Of a DNA stretch of 64,000 bases, positions 24,474 to 32,998 are shown piece by piece. The stretch covers positions 62,001-126,000 of the forward strand of contig NZ_CP025612.1 in assembly GCF_002868735.1 (NCBI RefSeq). Direction: 5' to 3'. A program made the position numbers and the translations under genes. Positions within the stretch are counted from its first letter, which is position 1, and each line of letters begins with the position of its first letter. The notes beneath the pieces were generated by a model. That model was not told where the DNA came from. It saw nothing but the letters and a program-made list of their open reading frames with translations, and did no database searches. This DNA comes from Niveispirillum cyanobacteriorum. GTDB taxonomy: Bacteria > Pseudomonadota > Alphaproteobacteria > Azospirillales > Azospirillaceae.

Positions 24474-25318
24474 TCGACTTCAAGGCGGCCCTGCGCAAGC
24501 CAGCCGAAACGGTCGCTGACATCGTTGATCTGTACCTTGCGGACAAAGACGAAACCGCGACCAGCCCAGCACGGCTCCGTGATGCGTGGAAGCCGTTGAA
24601 GCCGTTTTTCGGCCACCTGCGGCCCGAGCATGTCACCCGCCAGCTATGCCGGGATTATGCAGCCCAGCGCCGGCAGGGGGGGCGGCAGGATGGCACCATT
24701 CGGAAGGAGCTGGGCACCCTGCGTGCGGCGCTGAGATGGCACAACAAAGCCACGCCGGCGGTGGTGGAACTGCCACCCATGCCGCCACCCCGCGACCGCG
24801 TGCTGACCCGCGCGGAGGTGGATAAACTGATTGCAGCCGCCGATGCCCCGCATGTGAAGCTGGCAATCCGGCTTCTGTGGGCCACGGCGGCGCGCAAGGA
24901 GGCGATCCTTGGTCTGCAATGGAGCCAGGTGGATTTTGAGCGGGGGATCATCCGGCTTGCCCAGGATGACGACGGCAAGAAGCGCAAAAACCGGGGCATC
25001 GTGCCTTTCGGCCCCCGGCTGCGCGGCGAACTCACCGAAGCGAAGGCTGCGGCCTTGACCGATTATGTCATCGAATGGGGCGCCCGACGGGTGAAGGCGA
25101 TCCGCACGGGATTTGACCGGGCTTGCCGGGTTGCCGGCCTGAAGGATGTCTCGCCGCACGTTTTGCGGCACAGCGCAGCGGTGGCCATGGTGGAGGCTGG
25201 CCGCCCAATGGATGAGGTCGGTCAGTTGTTGGGGCACAGCGACGTATCTGTGACCTATCGCATCTATGCCCGATACAGCCCGGACCACCTCCGGGAAACG
25301 GCCAGCGTGCTTGATTGA
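24353..25318 (+). CDS. Tyrosine integrase
   Basis: The 321-residue protein has an N-terminal core-binding domain (residues 50-130) and a catalytic domain with Arg181 (TAARKEAIL), HVLRHS containing His269 and Arg272, His295 in LLGHSD and Tyr305 in TYRIYARY, the full tetrad arrangement of tyrosine recombinases. It lacks the long arm-binding domain of lambda Int; only about 25 residues precede the core domain. It lies 182 bp from a tRNA-derived attachment site, consistent with use of that site. Confidence 0.93.
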   Translation: MRLVKYRGYWCAAWVEEGGTVRRSLRIASTESRERAERALIDFKAALRKPAETVADIVDLYLADKDETATSPARLRDAWKPLKPFFGHLRPEHVTRQLCRDYAAQRRQGGRQDGTIRKELGTLRAALRWHNKATPAVVELPPMPPPRDRVLTRAEVDKLIAAADAPHVKLAIRLLWATAARKEAILGLQWSQVDFERGIIRLAQDDDGKKRKNRGIVPFGPRLRGELTEAKAAALTDYVIEWGARRVKAIRTGFDRACRVAGLKDVSPHVLRHSAAVAMVEAGRPMDEVGQLLGHSDVSVTYRIYARYSPDHLRETASVLD

Positions 25319-25619
25319 TCGGATGGCGACGCTGGCGGGAATGCCGTCAGCGTTCCTGCAATGTTCGCACCAAAATACGGGCAGTGCTTGTTTGTTCACT
25401 TGCACCGCACCACAAGCCGCAAAGCCTACATTGGCGCCCTACACGCCAAGGCAAACAGCGGCCCTTACACCAAACAGCCTAACATTCCGCGCAAAGCACA
25501 GGCCTCCGAAGGCAGAGGCCGATGGTTCGAATCCATTCGGGTCCGCCACCTTCCCTCACAAAACCAATCACTTATTCCTGTGGCCCACGTCTCGTGGTCG
25601 CCATCGGGGATTGCAAGCG
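25319..25619. other. Non-coding junction between integrase and host DNA
   Basis: The 301-bp stretch holds no credible gene. Positions 25319-25500 are plain non-coding sequence with no clear terminator. Positions 25501-25548 are the tRNA 3' fragment, and 25549-25619 lead to the end of the chemoreceptor gene on the other strand. Confidence 0.7.
25501..25548 (+). other. Right attachment site: 3' part of a serine-type tRNA
   Basis: GGCCTC and GAGGCC (25501-25506, 25515-25520) form a 6-bp variable arm; GATGG-TTCGAAT-CCATT (25521-25537) is a T arm; CGGGTCC (25538-25544) is the 3' acceptor strand; G at 25545 is the discriminator and CCA is encoded (25546-25548). A long variable arm plus G73 fits tRNA-Ser (or Sec), not Leu or Tyr. 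The 5' half with a GGACCCG strand is absent upstream, so this is not a full gene. It is best read as attR; the restored tRNA should lie beyond the left edge. Confidence 0.78.
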
Positions 25620-27101
25620 TCAAGCGATCAGGCGCAGAGCTTCGCGGACATTGCTGATGCGCTGGTTGGCGGCGCGGGTGGAATGGGCGATTTCGTCCAT
25701 GGAATGGTGGATCTTTTCCACGTCACCCGAGGCGCCGCGCATCGTGCTGTTCATCAGACGGGCCACAGCACTCTGTTCCTCCACGGCCGAGCAGGTACCG
25801 ACCACATAGCCGCGAACGGCGTCGATGGCAGCCCGAATGGCGTCCATCTTCTCCGCCACGTCACCGGCGGCACCCTGAAGGCTGACGATCTCCTGCGAGA
25901 TACTGGCGGTGGCGCTGGCGGCCTGCCGGGCCAAGCTCTTCACCTCGCCTGCCACGATGGCAAAACCACGGCCCGCCTCACCGGCCCGCGCGCTCTCGAT
26001 GGTGGCGTTCAGGGCCAGCATGTTGATCCGGCCAGCGATATCCTGGATCAGCTTCACAATGCCGTCCATGGATTGGGTACTGTTCAACAGGCGCTGGGTG
26101 GCGGCATCGACCACGGTCGCCTCTTCAAAGGCTTTCTCCGTCGCGGACTTGGAATGGCTCATGGAGCGGGCGATTTCCTGGATGGAGGCGTCCAGCTGCT
26201 CTGACCCGCTGGCAATGGCGGCGACGCTGACAGAGGTGCGTTCAGATGCCTGGGTCGCGGTCTCGGCCTGATTGTTGGACTGTTCCACTGCCGAAACAAT
26301 ATCACCCAGGTAGGATTGCACTGCCGACAGGGTCTGTTCGTTACGCTGACGCGCCTCGACGGCGGCGGTCACGTCGGTAGCGAACTTCACCACCTTCACG
26401 GGCTTGCCATCCTCATCCAGGATCGGGTTGTAGGTGGCCTGGATATAAATGACGCGACCACCAGCAGCCAGACGTTTATATTCGGCTTGGCTGAAGCGGC
26501 CCGCGCGCAGGCCCGCCCACAGTGAGCGATAGCTCTCAGTCGCTACCTCCTGCGGATCGACGAACATGCTGTGATGGCGGCCCTGGATTTGGTCCAGACG
26601 GTAGCCCATAGCCTTCAGGAAATTCTCGTTGGCATCCAGGATGGTGCCATCCATGGAAAAGCTGATCACGGCCTGCGCCCGGTTCAGTGCAGTCAGCTGC
26701 CCCTGGACATCCAGCGCCCGCTGCCGGTCGGCGGTCACATCGCTGGCCAGCTTCACCACCTTGCAGACATGGCCACGGCGGTCAAAAACGGGATTGTAGG
26801 AACCGTGGATCCAGACCTCGCGCCCACCCTTGGCCAATCGACGGATCATCTGCACCTGACCCGGCTTGCCCTCACGCAGGCTTTGCCAAAGCTGGCCATA
26901 GTCGCGGCTGTTTCGTGTCGCCTCATCCACGAAGATCGAATGGTGACGGCCTTTGATTTCATCCAGACGATAGCCCATGACCTTCAGGAAGTTGTCATTG
27001 GCGTTCAGGATTTCTCCTGTCGGAGAGAACTCGATCATACCCTGGGCCTTGCTCAGGGCAGAGATGATTGCTTCGGCGTCTGAATTATTTCCGAACAACA
27101 T
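25620..27101 (-). CDS. Soluble PAS-PAS methyl-accepting chemotaxis protein
   Basis: ATG 27101 has GGAGGAA just upstream. Residues 5-125 and 127-247 are two similar PAS domains (ILNANDNFLKVMGYRLDEIK, ILDANENFLKAMGYRLDQIQ, each with GRHHSxFVD), followed by a helical signalling domain with INMLALNATIESARAGEAGR and a C-terminal helix. No membrane span is seen, so the receptor is cytoplasmic; such PAS proteins often sense redox state or heme/flavin-bound ligands. It is the first host gene beyond the prophage end. The signalling domain is short compared with classical receptors. Confidence 0.9.
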   Translation of the reverse strand: MLFGNNSDAEAIISALSKAQGMIEFSPTGEILNANDNFLKVMGYRLDEIKGRHHSIFVDEATRNSRDYGQLWQSLREGKPGQVQMIRRLAKGGREVWIHGSYNPVFDRRGHVCKVVKLASDVTADRQRALDVQGQLTALNRAQAVISFSMDGTILDANENFLKAMGYRLDQIQGRHHSMFVDPQEVATESYRSLWAGLRAGRFSQAEYKRLAAGGRVIYIQATYNPILDEDGKPVKVVKFATDVTAAVEARQRNEQTLSAVQSYLGDIVSAVEQSNNQAETATQASERTSVSVAAIASGSEQLDASIQEIARSMSHSKSATEKAFEEATVVDAATQRLLNSTQSMDGIVKLIQDIAGRINMLALNATIESARAGEAGRGFAIVAGEVKSLARQAASATASISQEIVSLQGAAGDVAEKMDAIRAAIDAVRGYVVGTCSAVEEQSAVARLMNSTMRGASGDVEKIHHSMDEIAHSTRAANQRISNVREALRLIA

Positions 27102-27436
27102 CGCGTTCCTCCAGATATCATGCGGTGGGCGCATCGACCTGTCAGAACCATACGTCGAACTTACCGAATATTCACCAAATCGGAAGGTTATAACCTTTGG
27201 AATCGAATTGGTTGAAATGCTCAACTTCCTTAATATTTCCAAATTTTCTGATCCGACACGCTATACATTAGTATAGGCACTCCACCCCTGGTTAGGCGCA
27301 GAAGTCAGACCACCCAATACAACCGCGTACAAGGCAGCCGCGTGATGGCAACCCCTGGCAGCATAAACCAGCGCAGTATATAAGCGCGACCGGTCCACCG
27401 GTGGGTGGACGCGGCCCCGGCGAAGGGACAGACATT
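27102..27436. other. Divergent intergenic region with promoters
   Basis: This 335-bp region separates the chemoreceptor (leftward) and dedA (rightward). Its middle (27160-27280) is clearly AT-richer than the surroundings and includes GGTTATAACC and TATACATTAGTATA, which may be promoter or operator elements. No gene or RNA is recognised. Confidence 0.5.
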
Positions 27437-28063
27437 ATGTTGAGCGACATTATCGAGTTCCTGGCCACCGGCATCATCGCCGTGATTGATGCCATGGGCT
27501 ATGCCGGGGTGGCGCTGCTGATGGCGATCGAGTCCGCCTGCATCCCGCTGCCATCCGAAATCATCATGCCGTTCGCAGGATATCTGGTGTCTACCGGATC
27601 GATGAACCTGATCCTGGTGGCGACGGCGGGGGCCATTGGCTGCAACCTGGGTTCGGAAGTGGCCTATCTGGTGGGGCGGCACGGGGGGCGCACGGCCATC
27701 CTGCGCTGGGGCCGGTATGTGTTGCTGGATGCGGCAGACCTGGACATGGCCGACCGGTTCTTCGCGCGCTTCGGCAATGCCGCCGTGTTCATCGCCCGGC
27801 TGCTGCCCGTTATCCGGACCTTCATTGCGCTCCCCGCCGGGATCGTGGGCATGAAGAAGGTGCCGTTCCATATCTACACATTCCTGGGCTCCTGGCCCTG
27901 GTGCTTTGCCCTGGCCTATGTCGGCATGGCGCTGGGCAATGAATGGCACTCCAACCCGACGCTTAGCACCTGGCTGCACCGGTTCGATGCCCTGATCATC
28001 CTGGCCATTCTGGGGCTGGGGGGGCTGTTCCTGTGGCATAAGCTGCACAAGCGGAAGGCCTGA
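27437..28063 (+). CDS. DedA family membrane protein
   Basis: The 208-residue protein has the DedA/SNARE-associated layout: hydrophobic helix, ESACIPLPSEIIMPFAGYL (a typical E-x-x-x-P-x-P-x-E motif), a re-entrant segment GCNLGSEVAYLVGRHGGR, FARFGNAAVFIARLLPVIRT with the conserved R-x-x-P-x-x-R-T, and FLGSWPWCFALAYVGMALG. DedA proteins are lipid-carrier flippases or transporters needed for membrane homeostasis. ATG 27437 is preceded by GAAGGGA. Single gene, followed by a shared terminator. Confidence 0.9.
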   Translation: MLSDIIEFLATGIIAVIDAMGYAGVALLMAIESACIPLPSEIIMPFAGYLVSTGSMNLILVATAGAIGCNLGSEVAYLVGRHGGRTAILRWGRYVLLDAADLDMADRFFARFGNAAVFIARLLPVIRTFIALPAGIVGMKKVPFHIYTFLGSWPWCFALAYVGMALGNEWHSNPTLSTWLHRFDALIILAILGLGGLFLWHKLHKRKA

Positions 28064-28073
28064 AAAAACAAAA

Positions 28074-28099
28074 CCCCCGCCGGATGGCTCCGGCGGGGG
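28074..28099. terminator. Hairpin terminator between dedA and RND pump genes
   Basis: CCCCCGCCGGA (28074-28084) pairs with TCCGGCGGGGG (28089-28099) around TGGC. In the leftward direction it is followed by GTTTTGTTTTTT, a strong U-tract, so it ends the RND pump transcript; rightward it gives only CTTACTTT, a weaker stop for dedA. Confidence 0.85.
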
Positions 28100-28117
28100 C
28101 TTACTTTGAGGTGGCGC

Positions 28118-31100
28118 CTACTCAGCCGCCGCCACCACACCGGCCGGAAGGGTCGGTTCCAGCTGCTTGCGGTGCGCGCCCACCATGAAGCGCAGCAGGA
28201 CGTAGAACACTGGCGTCAGCAGCAGGCCGAACAGGGTCACGCCCAGCATGCCGGCAAACACGGCCACACCCATGGCCTGACGCATTTCCGCACCCGCACC
28301 GGTGGAGGTGATCAGCGGAACCACGCCCATGATGAAGGCGATAGAGGTCATCAGGATGGGACGCAGACGCAGGCGGCTGGCCTCAATCGCGGCCTGGACA
28401 ACCGTTCGGCCATGGGTTTCCAGCTCGCGGGCGAATTCCACGATCAGGATCGCGTTCTTCGCCGAGAGCCCCACAAGCACCATGAAGCCGATCTGGGTGA
28501 AGATGTTGTTGTCCCCGCCCGTGATCCAGACGCCGGCCAGGGCAGACATCAGGCTCATCGGCACGATCATCAGGATGGCCAGCGGCAAGGTCAGGCTTTC
28601 GTACTGTGCCGCCAGCACCAGGAAGACCAGCAGGACGGAGATCGGGAACACCCACAGGGCGGCGTTGCCCGCCAGGATCTGCTGATAGGTGAGGTCGGTC
28701 CATTCGAACTTGATCCCGCGCGGCAGCACCTCCGCCGCGATCCGCTCCGCCGCTGCCTCAGCCTGGCCGGAAGAATAACCCGGCGCCGGGCCGCCATTGA
28801 TGTCTGCGGCGGTGTAGCCATTGTAACGGACCACCATTTCGGGACCGTAACTCTGCGTCACCTGTACCAGCGACGACAGCGGCACCATCACGCCCTGGTC
28901 GTTGCGGGTCTTCAGCAGGCCGATATCATCGGCGTGGGCGCGGAACGGCGCATCCGCCTGCACCCGCACCTGATAGACGCGGCCGAAGGTGTTGAAGTCG
29001 TTGACATAGAGGGAGCCCAGATAGACCTGCATCGTCTCGAACACGTCGGTGACGGGCACGCCCAGTTGCTTTGCCTTCACGCGGTCCAGGTTCACATCCA
29101 GCTGCGGCACGTTGATTTCGTAGCTGCTGAAGGTCGGCCCCAGTTCGGGGGTCTGGCGCGCCTTCATCACGAAATCGTTCGCCGCCTTGGCCAGGGCCTC
29201 ATAGCCCAGGGAGCCGCGATCCTCCAACTGCATCTTGAACCCGCCCAGCGTGCCCAAACCCATGACAGGCGGCGGCGGGAACACGGCGACGAAGGCTTCC
29301 TTCACGCTATTGAACTGCTGCTGCAGGGACATGGCGATGACATTGGCCGACAGGCCATCCTTCTGCCGCTCCTCATAAGGCTTCAGCGTTGCGAAGACGA
29401 TGCCGGCGGAAGAGGAGTTGGTGAAACCGTTCACCGACAGGCCAGGGAAGGCAACGGCATGATCGACGCCGGGCTGCTTCAAGGCGATGTCGGTCATGGC
29501 GCGGATCACATCCTCCGTGCGGTCCAGCGAGGCGCCGGTGGGTAACTGTGCGAAGGCGATCAGATATTCCTTGTCCTGCGCCGGGACGAAGCCACCCGGC
29601 ACCGCACGGCCCAGAACCACGGTCAGGCCCAGCAGCAGCACATAGAGCAGCATCATGGCGCCCTTGTGCCGCACCACGCCGCTCACGCCCTTGCCGTACC
29701 CTTCCGACCCACGCTGGAACACGCGGTTGAAGCCCCGGAAGAAGCCGCCCAGCACCTTGTTCATGCCGCGCGTCAGCCAATCCTGCTTGTCATGATGACC
29801 CTTCAGCAGCAGGGCCGACAGGGCCGGGGACAGGGTCAGGGAGTTGAAGGCGGAGATCACGGTGGAAATCGCGATGGTCATCGCGAACTGCTTGTAGAAT
29901 TCACCCGACAGGCCCGACATGGCGGCCAGGGGCACAAAAACGGCGACAAGGGTCAGGGCGATGGCAATGATGGGGCCGCTCACCTCCTGCATGGCCTTGT
30001 AGGTGGCCTGCTTGGGGCTCAGCCCTTCGGAGATGTTACGTTCCACATTCTCCACCACCACGATGGCGTCATCGACCACGATGCCGATGGCCAGCACCAT
30101 GCCGAACAATGACAAGGCATTGATGGAGAAGCCGAACAACAGCATTAGGGAGAAGGTGCCAACGATGGAAACGGGCACCGCCAGCAGCGGGATGATCGAC
30201 GCCCGCCAGGTCTGCAGGAAGACGATCACCACCAGCACGACCAGCGCGATGGCTTCCAGCAGGGTATGGATCACGGCGTCGATGCTGGCCTGCACGAAGC
30301 GGGTCGGGTCATAGACGATGGAATATTCCACCCCGTCGGGCATGTCGGCCTGCAGCTCCGCCATCGTCTCCCGAACAGTCTCGGAAATGGCCAGCGCATT
30401 GGCGCCCGGTGCCTGGTTGATGGCGATGGCCACCGCCGGCTGGTTATCCAGCAGGGAGCGCAGGCCATACTGCGAGGCGGCCAGTTCCACCCGCGCCACA
30501 TCACGCAGATAGGTAACGGCACCGCCATCGGTCTTCAGGACGATGTCCTGGAATTCCTCCACCGATTTCAAACGGCCCTGGGCATTGACCGACAATTGGA
30601 GGGGCGCGTCGGGCACGGACGGGCTGGCGCCGATGACGCCAGCGGCCACTTGCACATTCTGGTCGCGGATGGCGTTGACGACGTCATTTGCCGTCATGCC
30701 GCGTTCGGCCACCTTGTGTGGGTCCAGCCAGACACGCATGGCATAATCGCCCGAACCCCACAGCAGCACCTCGCCCACCCCGGAAATGCGCGCCAGACGG
30801 TCGCGCACATTCAGGACGGCGTAGTTGCGTAGGTAGGTCATGTCATAGCGGTCGTCGGGCGAGCGCAGATGCACCACCATGGTCAGGGTCGGCGACGACT
30901 TCACCGTGGTCACGCCCAGCCGCTGCACATCCTGCGGCAGGCGCGGCAGCGCCTGGGCCACACGGTTCTGCACCAGTTGCGTGGCCTTGTCCGGGTCGGT
31001 GCCCAGCTTGAAGGTCACGGTCAGCGCCATGTTGCCGTCGCTGTTGGCCTGGGACTGCATATACAGCATGTCCTCAACGCCATTGATCTGTTCCTCCAAC

Positions 31101-31297
31101 GGCGAAGCGACGGTTTCGGCAATGACCTTGGGGTTGGCGCCCGGATACTGGGCACGCACGACAACGGAGGGCGGCACGACCTCCGGATATTCGGAGACCG
31201 GCAACTGGAACAGGGAAATGAACCCCGCCAGGAAGACGACCACCGACAACACACCCGCGAAGATCGGGCGGTCGATGAAGAAACGAGAGATGTTCAT
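28118..31297 (-). CDS. RND multidrug efflux permease (HAE1 type)
   Basis: The 1059-residue protein starts MNISRFFIDRPIFAGVLSVV, the standard HAE1 start, and shows PVSEYPEVVPPSVVVRAQYP, the TM4 acid pair in [15 protein letters not shown], the porter-domain sequence GSGDYAMRVWL, and [16 protein letters not shown] in TM11-12. Twelve membrane helices with two large periplasmic loops are expected. It pumps drugs or toxic organic molecules using the proton gradient. ATG 31297 fits the family start. It lies about 100 bp downstream of its adaptor gene; no outer membrane channel gene is adjacent. Confidence 0.93.
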   Translation of the reverse strand: MNISRFFIDRPIFAGVLSVVVFLAGFISLFQLPVSEYPEVVPPSVVVRAQYPGANPKVIAETVASPLEEQINGVEDMLYMQSQANSDGNMALTVTFKLGTDPDKATQLVQNRVAQALPRLPQDVQRLGVTTVKSSPTLTMVVHLRSPDDRYDMTYLRNYAVLNVRDRLARISGVGEVLLWGSGDYAMRVWLDPHKVAERGMTANDVVNAIRDQNVQVAAGVIGASPSVPDAPLQLSVNAQGRLKSVEEFQDIVLKTDGGAVTYLRDVARVELAASQYGLRSLLDNQPAVAIAINQAPGANALAISETVRETMAELQADMPDGVEYSIVYDPTRFVQASIDAVIHTLLEAIALVVLVVIVFLQTWRASIIPLLAVPVSIVGTFSLMLLFGFSINALSLFGMVLAIGIVVDDAIVVVENVERNISEGLSPKQATYKAMQEVSGPIIAIALTLVAVFVPLAAMSGLSGEFYKQFAMTIAISTVISAFNSLTLSPALSALLLKGHHDKQDWLTRGMNKVLGGFFRGFNRVFQRGSEGYGKGVSGVVRHKGAMMLLYVLLLGLTVVLGRAVPGGFVPAQDKEYLIAFAQLPTGASLDRTEDVIRAMTDIALKQPGVDHAVAFPGLSVNGFTNSSSAGIVFATLKPYEERQKDGLSANVIAMSLQQQFNSVKEAFVAVFPPPPVMGLGTLGGFKMQLEDRGSLGYEALAKAANDFVMKARQTPELGPTFSSYEINVPQLDVNLDRVKAKQLGVPVTDVFETMQVYLGSLYVNDFNTFGRVYQVRVQADAPFRAHADDIGLLKTRNDQGVMVPLSSLVQVTQSYGPEMVVRYNGYTAADINGGPAPGYSSGQAEAAAERIAAEVLPRGIKFEWTDLTYQQILAGNAALWVFPISVLLVFLVLAAQYESLTLPLAILMIVPMSLMSALAGVWITGGDNNIFTQIGFMVLVGLSAKNAILIVEFARELETHGRTVVQAAIEASRLRLRPILMTSIAFIMGVVPLITSTGAGAEMRQAMGVAVFAGMLGVTLFGLLLTPVFYVLLRFMVGAHRKQLEPTLPAGVVAAAE

Positions 31298-31351
31298 GAC
31301 AAGCCTCGGGGTCCGCGCGGATCGCACGGGATGGGTTGGGCTTCTAACTTC

Positions 31352-31379
31352 CGTCATCCCGGCGAAAGCCGGGATGACG
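31352..31379. repeat. REP-like palindromic hairpin with GAAA loop
   Basis: CGTCATCCCGGC (31352-31363) and GCCGGGATGACG (31368-31379) form a 12-bp perfect stem around GAAA. Sequences of this form are dispersed in many alphaproteobacterial genomes. Here it sits between adaptor and pump genes of one operon and could stabilise or separate the two mRNA parts. No second copy was noticed in the window. Confidence 0.75.
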
Positions 31380-31401
31380 AGGGAGGGTGCGAGAGAAGTG
31401 T

Positions 31402-32571
31402 CTACCGCGTCGCCACCTGCGTGACCGGCCGCTCCATGGCCACCGCCTTGGGCTTCACCACGTCGCCCGGACGGGCGCGCTGCATGCCGTTGACGATGAT
31501 GCGTTCGCCCGGCTGCAAACCGCCGGTGACGATGCGCAGGCCTTCCTGCCGGCTGCCCAGCAGGACGGGGCGGTAGGAGACCTTGTTGTCATCACCCACG
31601 ACCAGGACAAATTTCTTGTCCTGATCGGTGCCGATGGCGCGTTCATCGACCATAACGGCCGCCTGCGGATCGGAACCGCCCACCTTGACGCGGGCATAAA
31701 GGCCGGGAACTAGCAAGCCATCGGCATTGTCAAAGCGGGCGCGGACGCGGATGGTGCCCGACACGGGGTCCAGACGGTTATCCACGTCATCGATGGTGCC
31801 AGCGCGAGAATATTCCGCCTCGTTGGCCAGACCCAGTTGCACCGGCACACCGGCCTGATCCTTCACCGACGCGATGTGGCGCAGATAGGTCTGCTCATCC
31901 ACGTCGAACGACGCATAGATGGGCGAGACGGAGACCAGAGTGGTCAGCGGCACACCCGTCGCCCCCGCCGCTACGACATTGCCCACGGTAATTTCCGCAC
32001 GGGAAACACGACCGGAGATGGGTGCTGTCACTGAGGTGTAGGACAGGTTCAGCTTCGCCACATCCAGTTCCGCTTGCGCTGCCCGCAGGCTGGCCTGGGC
32101 GTCGCGGGCATTATGCTCCCGCTCATCCAGGGTGCGGCGAGGAATCGTGCTATCGGCCACCAGCTTGGCGGCGCGGTCCAGTTCGGCACTGGTGAAGCGA
32201 ACCCGGGCCTGGGTCGCCGCCAGCTGCGCCTCGGCCCGCGCCACCTCGGCACGATAAGGGGCGGGGTCGATGGTGAACAGGACATCGCCCTTCTTCACCT
32301 GCGCCCCATTCCTGAAATGCACCTCGGTGATGGTACCGGAGACGCGGGGACGGATATCCACCCGCTCTACCGCCTCCAGACGCCCGGAATAGCTCTGCCA
32401 GTCCACCACCTTACGCGCCACGACAGGCGCCACATCCACCTCCACGGCGGGCATGGCGGCCATGGCCACCGGCTTGTCTTCCGCCTGCCCCTGCAACGTT
32501 GCCAGCGAGATCACCAGCAGCGACACACCGGCGGCCATCATCCAGGCCAGCTTGGATCGCGTCATCGACAT
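31402..32571 (-). CDS. RND efflux periplasmic adaptor (membrane fusion protein)
   Basis: The 389-residue product begins with a membrane anchor (LAWMMAAGVSLLVISLATL), without a lipobox, then RVDIRPRVSGTITEVHFRNG and KKGDVLFTIDPAPYRAEV (biotinyl-lipoyl halves), a coiled hairpin, LNLSYTSVTAPISGRVSRAE and a beta-barrel domain. It bridges permease and outer channel in the periplasm. ATG 32571 has AAGGAG upstream. Most similar in layout to adaptors of MexEF-type systems, by gene order with a LysR regulator upstream; substrate unknown. Confidence 0.9.
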   Translation of the reverse strand: MSMTRSKLAWMMAAGVSLLVISLATLQGQAEDKPVAMAAMPAVEVDVAPVVARKVVDWQSYSGRLEAVERVDIRPRVSGTITEVHFRNGAQVKKGDVLFTIDPAPYRAEVARAEAQLAATQARVRFTSAELDRAAKLVADSTIPRRTLDEREHNARDAQASLRAAQAELDVAKLNLSYTSVTAPISGRVSRAEITVGNVVAAGATGVPLTTLVSVSPIYASFDVDEQTYLRHIASVKDQAGVPVQLGLANEAEYSRAGTIDDVDNRLDPVSGTIRVRARFDNADGLLVPGLYARVKVGGSDPQAAVMVDERAIGTDQDKKFVLVVGDDNKVSYRPVLLGSRQEGLRIVTGGLQPGERIIVNGMQRARPGDVVKPKAVAMERPVTQVATR

Positions 32572-32998
32572 GGGTACCACTCCTTGCCAGAAGGGTGCAG
32601 AAAGGGGTTTCCCGCCGCCGCCCATCGACGGGGGATCATGCAAAAGAGGCCTGTTCTAAGGACAGCGCCGCCTTGGATGCCCGGCAATCCGGGCCCCCTT
32701 ATCCAACACCTTTGTTTCGGGTTTGGAACCGCATCCAGGTCGGATGAGGTTCCCTCAATCATCAGGTTTATCGGGTTTGCTGCATCGCCGCTGTGATGGC
32801 CGTCGCAGGCATTAAATCTTTTTCATCTGGCACCCATGCAATTCCGCAAGGGCTTGGCAAATAACACCTTTCGACATCCAATAGACCACAAGCCCGCGGA
32901 CAGGCGTCCGCAGGTCAGTGAGCAGTTGCAGCATCACCCATTCGCCGCAACGAATAAATATCGATTTTCCGACAACAGAATTCGGATTATCCGAACAA
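32572..32998. other. Promoter region between LysR and efflux operon
   Basis: The 427-bp gap contains no gene. AT-richer stretches near 32815-32830 and 32950-32995 are candidate promoter parts. TTCGGAT-T-ATCCGAA (32981-32995) is a perfect 7-bp inverted repeat just after the LysR stop and has no U-tract, so it looks more like a protein-binding site or mRNA end structure than an intrinsic terminator. Confidence 0.45.

Larger units (their letters stand above)
1..25548. mobile_element. Prophage / integrative element, right-hand part
   Basis: The block carries a phage-type CI repressor with operators, divergent operons of tightly overlapping small genes, phage-type nucleases and methylases, a putative excisionase, a tyrosine integrase and a tRNA 3' fragment at its right edge. 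Host-type genes begin directly afterwards. No terminase, capsid, tail or lysis genes are visible, so structural genes must lie to the left, outside the window, or be missing. The left end and the intact tRNA are therefore not seen. Whether it is an intact temperate phage cannot be judged here. Confidence 0.88.

Noticed and set aside
25501-25548. Complete tRNA gene or ssrA (tmRNA) 3' end
   Set aside because: No matching 5' acceptor strand or anticodon arm is found upstream, so it is not a full gene. The 6-bp variable arm next to the T arm with G73 fits a serine tRNA fragment better than tmRNA.
28302-31424. Long open frames on the strand opposite the RND pump genes (also 47.2-49.4 kb)
   Set aside because: High GC content keeps antisense frames open. 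The RND proteins match their family over full length, and the antisense products are low-complexity His/Gln/Arg-rich.
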